From Myxococcales bacterium (GTDB lineage Bacteria; Myxococcota_A; Polyangia; Polyangiales; Houyiibacteriaceae): 64,000 bases of DNA. A program made the position numbers and the translations under genes. The DNA lies in contig JAOTYL010000014.1 of the NCBI GenBank assembly GCA_029861865.1, positions 1 to 64,000 of the forward strand, read 5' to 3'. The notes below the pieces were generated by a model. That model was not told where the DNA came from. It did no database searches and saw nothing but the letters and a program-made list of their open reading frames with translations. Shown in pieces: positions 1 through 7,411 of this stretch (the first letter of the stretch is position 1; each line of letters begins with the position of its first letter).

Positions 1-8
1 CACTGGTC

Positions 9-611
9 ATGATCAGCCCCCTGGTTTCCGGGGTCGGTGCTGGCTTCGTCCTCGAGCTGATGTTCGATGCGGTCCTGCTCGCCGGCGTGTACTCGGTGGG
101 ACCAAGTCACCACCGGTGGCCGTTTCTGGTCCTGACGGTGGTCACCTTGGGCGTCCGTTGGGGCGAACAGCTCAGCGGGGGGGGATTGCTCGATCTGAGT
201 GCGCTAGGCATCACTGTGGTCTGGCTTGGGTACGCAATCTGGATCCTCGTCGCGCACCTCTTTCAGCAGCGCGAAGTTACGGTGAACATGATTTTCGGCG
301 CCGTAGTAACCTATCTTCTGATCGCCGTCGCGTTCGCATTGGTCTTCCAGATTCTCGAGCTGCAACACCAGGGCTCGTTCTCCGGCGTCGTCGTCGAAGC
401 CTTCGAAACCCGCAAAAAGCTCGACCAGTCATTGATGTATTTCAGCTTGGTCTGCCTGACGACGATGGGGTTTGGCGACATCGTTCCCGTATCCAATCTC
501 GCCCGCCCACTCGCGGTCCTCGAAGGGGTGTTCGGTCAGCTCTACCTAGCCGTGATGATCGCCAGGCTCGTCGGCCTACACATCGCCCATGAAAGTCGCG
601 CCAGAGAGTGA
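9..611 (+). CDS. Two-TM potassium-channel-like membrane protein (possibly 5'-truncated)
   Basis: A 200-residue hydrophobic protein with about five apparent membrane segments. The last two flank a pore loop carrying TTMGFGD (residues 151-157), a variant of the K+ selectivity filter T-x-G-Y-G-D in which Phe replaces Tyr. This matches the Ion_trans_2 (two-TM pore) family, so a role in K+ or other monovalent cation conduction across the inner membrane is likely. The frame stays open upstream to the window edge, so the true start may lie outside. There is no RCK or cyclic-nucleotide domain downstream, so the gating signal is unknown. It converges on the RND permease gene 9 bases away. Confidence 0.75.
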   Translation: MISPLVSGVGAGFVLELMFDAVLLAGVYSVGPSHHRWPFLVLTVVTLGVRWGEQLSGGGLLDLSALGITVVWLGYAIWILVAHLFQQREVTVNMIFGAVVTYLLIAVAFALVFQILELQHQGSFSGVVVEAFETRKKLDQSLMYFSLVCLTTMGFGDIVPVSNLARPLAVLEGVFGQLYLAVMIARLVGLHIAHESRARE

Positions 612-620
612 CCGCTGGGG

Positions 621-3600
621 TCAGGCCGGAGAGGCCGCGTCGCTCTTCTTGGCTTTGAAGAAGATCGCGTAAAACACCGGAACCACGATCATCGTGAGCA
701 CCGTCGCAACCGCCAAGCCGCCGACGATCGTCACCGCCATGGCGATGTAAAACGCATCGGTGAACAACGGGATCATGCCGAGCATGGTGGTCGCTGCGGC
801 CATCGCAACGGGGCGCAAACGGCTCACCCCACTGTCGAGAATTGCATCGTAAGTCGGCTTTCCCTCTCGGATCTCGAGGTCGATCTGGTCCACGAGGACG
901 ATCGCGTTCTTGATGAGCATTCCGGACAAGGCCAGGAATCCCAGTAGAGCCATGAAGCCGAACGGCTGGTCGGTCATCAGCAGCCCCGCCGTGACGCCGA
1001 TGATCGCAAGCGGCACCGTGAGCCAAATGACCAACGGTTGGCGTATGGCGTTGAAGAGCGCAATCACGATCAGGACCATGACGCCGACGAAGATCGGGAT
1101 CGGCGCGAACAACGCCTCTTGTGCCTGGACCGTGCTTTCGTACTCCCCCCCCCATTCGATGTGGTAACCCACCGGGAAAGGAAGCGCTTCGACCTGAGGC
1201 CGAAGCCGGTCCAGAAGCGCGGTGGCTGAGCCTTCGTCGGGATCGGTCACGACGGTGAGCGTGCGTTTTCGGTTGCGCCGCTCAACGACCTCGTCCGCCC
1301 AGGTCGTTTCGAGCCCCGTCACCACATTGGCCAGTGGGATGTAACGCTGCGCGACGGGACTCCAGATCGGGATCTGTCGCAAACTGTCGACGGTCAACCG
1401 CTCGGGCGCCGGCGCCCGGAACAGGACGGGGATCACTTCATCTTCCTCTCGGTACACCCCGGCCGCCTTGCCCTCGAATCCCGCTTGAATCGCTTCTGCT
1501 ACCGTCCGGGTGGTGATGCCGTGCGCGTCCGCCTGCTCTTCGGAAAGTTTGGGATGCACCACCTTGACGCGTTCATACCATCGGCCGCGGGAGCCCTTGC
1601 TGTCGTGGTCGGCTTTGAAAATCGCCAGCGTCTGCTGTTCGAGGTCGCGGAGGACGTTGGGGTCTGGGCCGACCAGCCGGGCTTCGATCTTGCCGGGTTT
1701 GCTGGGTCCGAGATCAAAGGTGCGGCCAAACGAAATGGCATCCGGCGCGGCCTCACGAAGGTACGCTTCGGCCCTCTCGATGTCGCGGGAGAGAGTCTTG
1801 TAGTCCTCGATGTCGACCAGAAACTGGGCGAACCCGCTGTGGGCCTTTTCGGGGGTAAACGTCAGGATGAAGCGGAGCGGACCCTGGCCGATGGCAGTGG
1901 CCACGTGCGTCACTCCCTCGAGCTCTGCCAGTCCTTTTTCCAAGATCGACACCCGTCTCTCGGTCTCATCGATGTGCGTGCCTAGCGGCCAGAACACGTC
2001 GACACGGAACTTGGGCGTCGTCGAAGCGGGAAAGAAGGTTTTCCCAGTGAACTGAAATCCGTACAGGGAAACGCCGAAGATGATCAAGACCGCCGCGACC
2101 GTGACCCAACGAAATCGAATGCAAAGGGCGAGGAATCGTTTGTACGTTCGGTAGAACGCATTGTCGTAGGGGTCCTTCTCTTCACCCACCTCGCTGGGCT
2201 TCGGGGGCTTGAGGAACCAAATCCCGAGCAACGGGGTGATCGTCATCGCCGTCACCCAGCTGAGCGAAAGCGAGATGGCGATCACGGTGAAGAGCGACCG
2301 ACAAAACTCACCGGTGCTATCCGGCGACAGGCCGATTGCGGCAAATGCGATGATGGCGACCACGGTTGCGCCGAGGAGTGGCGTCGCGGTCTGACCTGCG
2401 ACCTCCTTCGCCGCTTCTTCGGCCTCCATCCCGCCATTGATCCGTACCAGCATGCCATCGATGATCACGATGGCATTGTCGACCAGCATTCCGAGCGCGA
2501 TGATCAGGGCGCCGAGCGAGATCCGTTCTAGAGCCAACCCGGCCGGCCCCATGAAAATGAACGTTCCGCAAATCGTCAGCACGAGCACGAAGCCGATGAT
2601 CAAGCCGCTCCGCAACCCCATGAAGAGTAAAAGCACGACGATGACGATCAGCACGGCTTCGATCAGGTTCACCAAGAACCCATCGATCGCGGTCGTCACC
2701 ATGTCGGACTGCATGTAGATGACGTCGAGCTTCATGCCGAGAGGCGTCTGCGCCTCGAGCTCCCCCAACCGACTCTTGATGCCGTCTCCCATGTTGACGA
2801 CGTTGCCGCCTGACTCGGTGGAGACGCCGATGCCGATCGCCCGGTGACCGTCCATGTGGAGCTTGTTCGAGGCCGGCTCTTGGTACCCGCGCTTGATCTC
2901 GGCGATGTCACGGAGGCGGACCTGCGACTGGTCGCCCTTGCTAATCAGGATGTCCCCGAGCTCCCGCGACGAATGGATCAGAGAATCGGGCTGGAGCTTG
3001 ATGTACTCGGTGCCCACGTCGACGCGACCCGCGTCAGCGACGATGCCTTCGGCGACCAACTGCTCGGCAATGTCAACGCTCGAAATGCCGATTTGAGAGA
3101 CGCGCTCACGGTCGAACTCCACGTAGACGACCTCTTTGACGACCCCGAACAGCTCGACCTTGGCGACATCTTTCACGAGCACCAGCTCGCGCCGCAGAAG
3201 CTTGGCGTAGTCATAAAGCTCGCGATAACTGTATTCGTCTCCGTGGAGGGCCAGGAACACACCGTAGACATCGGAATAATCATCGATGACCAACGAGGGG
3301 CCTGCGCCCGGAGGCAGCTGCGACTGTGCATCGCCGACTTTACGGCGGAGCTCGTCCCACACCTGCGGCAGCGCTTCGCCAGGCACGGTCGACCGCATCT
3401 CTACCGTGATCGTGCTACTTCCGGGGATGTTGCGCGATTCGATTCTCTTGATCTTGCCGAGCTTCTGGATGGCCAGCTCGAGCTCGTCGCTCACCTCTTC
3501 TTCGACTTCATACGACGTCGCACCGGGATATGGCGTGATGACGAGGGCTTCCTTGATGGTGAACTCGGGATCTTCGAGGCGGGGCAAACCGTTGAACGCT

Positions 3601-3680
3601 TTCAACCCCGCGTAAAGCGTCACCAGCGTCAGGACGATGATGAGCGTCCTGTTTCTCAGCGAGAAGTCGGTGAGATTCAT
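621..3680 (-). CDS. RND efflux transporter permease (HAE/AcrB-like)
   Basis: 1019 residues, the usual AcrB-family length. One TM helix near the N-terminus is followed by a large periplasmic porter domain, a block of six TM helices, a second porter domain and a final TM block, the internally duplicated RND layout. The proton-relay region of TM4 reads LGMLVDNAIVIID, so one of the two Asp residues of AcrB (D407/D408) is Asn, as in many environmental RND pumps. TM10 has IKNAIVLVD, with the expected Lys. It should pump substrate out of the periplasm or inner leaflet using proton entry. It overlaps its adaptor gene by four bases (ATGA), so the two are co-translated. No outer-membrane duct is encoded in this transcription unit. 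A run of nine G residues lies inside the gene. Confidence 0.93.
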   Translation of the reverse strand: MNLTDFSLRNRTLIIVLTLVTLYAGLKAFNGLPRLEDPEFTIKEALVITPYPGATSYEVEEEVSDELELAIQKLGKIKRIESRNIPGSSTITVEMRSTVPGEALPQVWDELRRKVGDAQSQLPPGAGPSLVIDDYSDVYGVFLALHGDEYSYRELYDYAKLLRRELVLVKDVAKVELFGVVKEVVYVEFDRERVSQIGISSVDIAEQLVAEGIVADAGRVDVGTEYIKLQPDSLIHSSRELGDILISKGDQSQVRLRDIAEIKRGYQEPASNKLHMDGHRAIGIGVSTESGGNVVNMGDGIKSRLGELEAQTPLGMKLDVIYMQSDMVTTAIDGFLVNLIEAVLIVIVVLLLFMGLRSGLIIGFVLVLTICGTFIFMGPAGLALERISLGALIIALGMLVDNAIVIIDGMLVRINGGMEAEEAAKEVAGQTATPLLGATVVAIIAFAAIGLSPDSTGEFCRSLFTVIAISLSLSWVTAMTITPLLGIWFLKPPKPSEVGEEKDPYDNAFYRTYKRFLALCIRFRWVTVAAVLIIFGVSLYGFQFTGKTFFPASTTPKFRVDVFWPLGTHIDETERRVSILEKGLAELEGVTHVATAIGQGPLRFILTFTPEKAHSGFAQFLVDIEDYKTLSRDIERAEAYLREAAPDAISFGRTFDLGPSKPGKIEARLVGPDPNVLRDLEQQTLAIFKADHDSKGSRGRWYERVKVVHPKLSEEQADAHGITTRTVAEAIQAGFEGKAAGVYREEDEVIPVLFRAPAPERLTVDSLRQIPIWSPVAQRYIPLANVVTGLETTWADEVVERRNRKRTLTVVTDPDEGSATALLDRLRPQVEALPFPVGYHIEWGGEYESTVQAQEALFAPIPIFVGVMVLIVIALFNAIRQPLVIWLTVPLAIIGVTAGLLMTDQPFGFMALLGFLALSGMLIKNAIVLVDQIDLEIREGKPTYDAILDSGVSRLRPVAMAAATTMLGMIPLFTDAFYIAMAVTIVGGLAVATVLTMIVVPVFYAIFFKAKKSDAASPA
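1145..1153. repeat. Homopolymeric C9/G9 tract inside the RND permease gene
   Basis: Nine consecutive C on the plus strand (G9 on the coding strand) encode Gly-Gly within a porter-domain segment. The gene is intact here. Tracts of this length can slip in some bacteria, but nothing else indicates phase variation. Confidence 0.5.
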
Positions 3681-4801
3681 TGCCGCGTCTCGTCCGATTT
3701 CTCCATCTCGGTCACGACGCGACCCTCGGTCAGGAGATGCACCCCGGTCATTGCGATCGCTTCACCGCCTTCGAGGCCCTCGGTGACGACAATTTGATCG
3801 CTGGTGACTTTGCCCACCTCGATCGGCCGTTTGGACACGGTCATCGACTCGTCGTCGACGAGCCAGACGAACGGCTTGTCTTCCGCATCGGCCAGGACGG
3901 CTTGGGCCGGGACGAGGAAATCATCGGGCGCAGTCGTGAGCAGGCCTGTGAGGATGAGCTTCGCGGTCATCCCGGAGAGCACGCCGACGTTCTCGGGCTT
4001 CTTCATGACGAAGGTAGCGCGAAACGTCCTGGTGTTGGGGTCTGCAGCGGTCGCAAGCTCGGTGAGCCTGACCGGAAACTGGCGTCCGGGAAGCGCGGAA
4101 AGCTCCACCATCGGCTTCGCTCTCTCGTTCCATTCGTCGAATTTCAAGCTCTCGGTCTTTTTGCCGGCCAAATCGCGCTCGGGAACGTCGACCACCACTT
4201 CCATGACCGACTCGTCTTGCAGAAGGAGCACAGGCTCACGCGCCGCAACATTGCGAAAATCAGTCACGAGCTTGCGCGCGATCACCCCGTCGAAGATCGC
4301 GCGAAGCTTCGTGTCCTCGAGTGCCTTTTGTGTGATCCGAAGCTCAGCACGGCTCACGTCGCGCGAACGGGTCGCCACGTCGAGGTCCCGCTGCGTCCCG
4401 GACCCCGAGGCAAAAAGCTTGCTCTCTCGACGATACTCGGCCTCTGCGAGTCGCAGCCGCGCTCGCGCTGCCTCTGCCTCCGCTTGATAGTCACGCGGAT
4501 CCAGACGCGAGAGGATCTGACCCCTCTTGACCTGCTGGCCCTCTTCGACGTTCCAATCGGTGATGCGCCCCTCGACCTCGAAGGCGAGCTCGACGACTTT
4601 CTTAGACTTGATTCGGCCGGGATAGTCGGGACGCGCATTGCCCACCTGACCCTCCAGTCGGTAGATCTTCACCAAGCGCGGCGGCGGCTCGACCTCGACC
4701 ACCTCTTCCTTCTTGCAGGAAGTGAGCGTCACCAACGCGGCTAACGAGGCGACGCGCACGAAGGCTCCTGAAGGCATCCTTGAGAGCATCAACGACTCCA
4801 T
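3677..4801 (-). CDS. RND efflux periplasmic adaptor (membrane fusion) lipoprotein
   Basis: About 374 residues. The N-terminus is a lipoprotein signal ending in a lipobox LTSC, followed by charged KKEE, so the mature protein should be lipid-anchored in the periplasm. Next come a barrel-sandwich half (ELAFEVEGRITDWNVEEGQ), an Ala/Arg-rich helical hairpin with the pattern of adaptor coiled coils, and the second lipoyl half (LRAIFDGVIARK). Beta-barrel and membrane-proximal domains complete the HlyD/AcrA layout. The longest frame begins at a TTG at 4807; I chose the ATG at 4801, but Mets at 4789 and 4777 are also possible. It overlaps the downstream permease by four bases and is transcribed divergently from the TolC-like gene at 4996. 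Confidence 0.9.
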   Translation of the reverse strand: MESLMLSRMPSGAFVRVASLAALVTLTSCKKEEVVEVEPPPRLVKIYRLEGQVGNARPDYPGRIKSKKVVELAFEVEGRITDWNVEEGQQVKRGQILSRLDPRDYQAEAEAARARLRLAEAEYRRESKLFASGSGTQRDLDVATRSRDVSRAELRITQKALEDTKLRAIFDGVIARKLVTDFRNVAAREPVLLLQDESVMEVVVDVPERDLAGKKTESLKFDEWNERAKPMVELSALPGRQFPVRLTELATAADPNTRTFRATFVMKKPENVGVLSGMTAKLILTGLLTTAPDDFLVPAQAVLADAEDKPFVWLVDDESMTVSKRPIEVGKVTSDQIVVTEGLEGGEAIAMTGVHLLTEGRVVTEMEKSDETRQ

Positions 4802-4995
4802 GTTCAAGTATTCTCGATAGGATCGGGGGTCTGCAGAGCATAGAAAGCGTGCCTTCGGTTGCCAAGGTCAAAATGATCCCTGAGAACCAACGTTACGACG
4901 CAAAGCAGCGGGACCACCTGGGGAGCCCGGCCGACCTCGACTATGCTTCGCCCGCTGCGTCTGACGTTCTTGACGTCGTCGCGTAGGAGGAATCG

Positions 4996-7356
4996 ATGCG
5001 AGTTTTGTGGCCCTTTCTAGTTGCGCTTCTCGTTGCACCCACGGTGCTCGTCGCGCAGAGCAGTAGACCCAAAGTCAGGGTCGTCGCAGTGACGGACGGA
5101 CCGTCACCCGCGTTCGACGTGGTACTGAACCAGCTAGCAACCGAGATCGAAACCCAGCTTTCCGATCGCTATGAGGTGGAGCTCGCGCCCACGTTGCATG
5201 GAGATTGGTCCGGCAAGGGCGTCCGACGGCAGCTCGATGCCGCATTTTCCGAGCCCGAGGTGGTCGCCGTGTTCGGTCTTGGCCACCTGGTCGTCACCGA
5301 AGTTGCGTCTCGAAAACGGCTGCCGAAACCGACGATTCTGCCGTTCGTCACTGAGGCCTCGCGCCAAGGCCTTCCGCGAAAGGACGATGTCAGTGGTCGC
5401 AGGAATCTGAGCTACATCAGCGAGAAGTTCGACATCTCGGACGAGTCCGACCGGCTTCGCGACGTGGCGGGCTCCAAGAACATCGTCTTCCTCGCGGAGG
5501 AGTCGGAAGCACAGATCTTACCCGAGATCACCGAAGGCCAAATTAGAATGGTCGTGGCTGATCCGGATGTTGCCGCCCTCTTGAACGCCATCCCCAACAC
5601 TGCCGACGGCGTGGTCATCAGTCCCATGCCCAGGCTCGGCACCGAACAGCGCAAACGCCTGACCGATGGCTTGATCCAAAGACGTCTCCCGAATATCGCG
5701 GTGGGCCCAAGCTGGGTCGACCAGGGGGCCATGATGTCGATCCGCTCTCCGAACAACGTGCGCCGCCGTGTTCAACGCGCAGCGCTCAACCTAGATCTGA
5801 TCCTCGAAGGTCGACCATCGAGCGAGATCCACGTGGATTTCGAAGACCGGCATGAGTTGATCATCAACATGGCTACGGCCACGGCGATCGGGGTTCGCCC
5901 TACCTTCGAGGTTCTTCTCGAAGCAGATTTGGTGGACGAGGCTGAGAGCGAGGAGGGCCGGATCAAGATGTCGACGGCGATGCGCGACTCTATCGACGCG
6001 AACCTCGACCTGTTGGTTTCGGAAAAGTTCGTCGAGGCCGGTGAAGAGGGCGTCAAACGCGACCGTGGTCCACTGCTTCCGCAAGGGGCCTTGAATGCGG
6101 GCGTGGTTCAGCAGGACCCGGACCGGATCTTTCCCGGAGGCCAGGTCGCCGAGCGCCAAGCGTCATGGACCGCCCGCGCAAGCCAAGTCATCTATTCCGA
6201 GACAGCTTGGACGCGGTACAAATCGAGACGGCTGCGCCAATCGGGCCGCGAGTACGGCTACTTCACCGACGTGCTCGACATCATGCTCGAGGCGGGCGCG
6301 GCCTATGTCGGCGTGCTGAGGGCCGGGGCGCAAGAGCGCATTCAACGCAAGAACATCCAACTCACCCGCGAGTACCTCGAGCTCGCGCGCCTCCGCCTCG
6401 AAGTGGGTGTGGCGAATGCGAGCGAGCTCTACCGTTGGCAGGTGACGCTCGCCGAGAACCAGCGTTCGGTCGTCGATGCCCGGGCGTTGGTGAGCCAGAG
6501 CAAGATCGCGCTCAACCGTGTGCTCAACCGACCTTCGGAGCAGCCGATCACCCCGATCGACCTTCCCCGCAATGCCGATGGCCGGACCGAACCGCCCGAC
6601 GATCCGATCGGCAAGTACATGAACGACCCGTTCTCTTTCAAGGTGCTTCGCGCGTTCATGGTGCGTGAGGGCTTGCGCAATTCGCCAGAGGCTCGGCAAA
6701 TCGAAAAGCGAAGGGAAGCGCAAGAGCGCATCAAGGCCGGTCGGAGCCGCGAGCTTTGGTTACCCGAGTTCTTCGTCGAGGGCGGCGTCCAGAACGACTT
6801 CTGGAGAGACGGCGAAGGAACGGACTTAACGTCGGGATTGACCGGACTGATTCCGGAGCCTGACAAGTTTGGCTGGGACGTAGGGCTCTTCCTGGCGATC
6901 CCACTTTCGCGCGGCGGCTCCAAGGTTGCGGAGATGCGACAAGCCGGAATTCTCATCGAAAGACTGACGGGGGAGTTCGCGAGGATCGAACAGGATATCG
7001 ATACCGGTGTCCGGACGGAGCTCTACAACGCTGGCGCAGCCCTGGCCTCGGTCGGGCTCACGCGCAACGCCGCCGTGGCCGCCGCCAGCAATCTGCTCTT
7101 GGTGACCGACCTCTATCGCCGCGGCAAGGTCGATATCATTACCTTGACCGACGCGCAGACACAGAACCTCGTTGCTGATCTCGCCGCCGCCAACGCGGTG
7201 TACGACTACGTCTTGGCGCTCCTGTTCGTAAGTCGTGAGGCCGGACACTTCCGCAATCTGGACACCCCTGAAGCCAAACAGGATTTCTCTAGGCGACTCA
7301 ACGAGTTCGTCCTGACCGCGCAGTCGGTTTCTCCGGCAGCCGTCGGCGCCCCATAG
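4996..7356 (+). CDS. TolC-like outer-membrane efflux duct with N-terminal periplasmic-binding-protein-like domain (copy 1)
   Basis: 786 residues against roughly 420-500 for a normal TolC/OprM duct. A signal peptide (about 1-20) precedes a first domain at about residues 25-315 that does not belong to TolC. It has alternating beta/alpha character and ends in INMATATAIGVRPTFEVLLEAD, resembling the C-terminal signature of the TrpX/ABC_sub_bind family of periplasmic binding proteins (N-x-x-TA-x-x-(L/I)G-...-AD). Residues from about 325 onward have TolC-repeat features: long amphipathic helices, LELARLRLEVGVANASELYR, and a second repeat with LLLVTDLYRRGKVDIITLTDAQ. A strong AGGAGG (4985-4990) lies five bases before the ATG. 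It is the first gene of a four-gene unit with a paralogue, an adaptor and a permease. The TolC assignment is firm; the binding-domain assignment is by motif only. Confidence 0.85.
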   Translation: MRVLWPFLVALLVAPTVLVAQSSRPKVRVVAVTDGPSPAFDVVLNQLATEIETQLSDRYEVELAPTLHGDWSGKGVRRQLDAAFSEPEVVAVFGLGHLVVTEVASRKRLPKPTILPFVTEASRQGLPRKDDVSGRRNLSYISEKFDISDESDRLRDVAGSKNIVFLAEESEAQILPEITEGQIRMVVADPDVAALLNAIPNTADGVVISPMPRLGTEQRKRLTDGLIQRRLPNIAVGPSWVDQGAMMSIRSPNNVRRRVQRAALNLDLILEGRPSSEIHVDFEDRHELIINMATATAIGVRPTFEVLLEADLVDEAESEEGRIKMSTAMRDSIDANLDLLVSEKFVEAGEEGVKRDRGPLLPQGALNAGVVQQDPDRIFPGGQVAERQASWTARASQVIYSETAWTRYKSRRLRQSGREYGYFTDVLDIMLEAGAAYVGVLRAGAQERIQRKNIQLTREYLELARLRLEVGVANASELYRWQVTLAENQRSVVDARALVSQSKIALNRVLNRPSEQPITPIDLPRNADGRTEPPDDPIGKYMNDPFSFKVLRAFMVREGLRNSPEARQIEKRREAQERIKAGRSRELWLPEFFVEGGVQNDFWRDGEGTDLTSGLTGLIPEPDKFGWDVGLFLAIPLSRGGSKVAEMRQAGILIERLTGEFARIEQDIDTGVRTELYNAGAALASVGLTRNAAVAAASNLLLVTDLYRRGKVDIITLTDAQTQNLVADLAAANAVYDYVLALLFVSREAGHFRNLDTPEAKQDFSRRLNEFVLTAQSVSPAAVGAP

Positions 7357-7411
7357 ACATCTCGATCCAGGCGCTTTAGGGTCCTTCTTCTGTTCCGCGG
7401 ACGAGGTGTCG

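Noticed and set aside
2844-3797. A 317-codon plus-strand frame opposite the RND permease
   Set aside because: It lies wholly antisense to a well-supported permease and adaptor, with no recognisable motif or ribosome site.
4996-7356. Reading the duct gene as two genes joined by error
   Set aside because: The frame is continuous, and an independent paralogue next to it has the same join, so the fusion is real.
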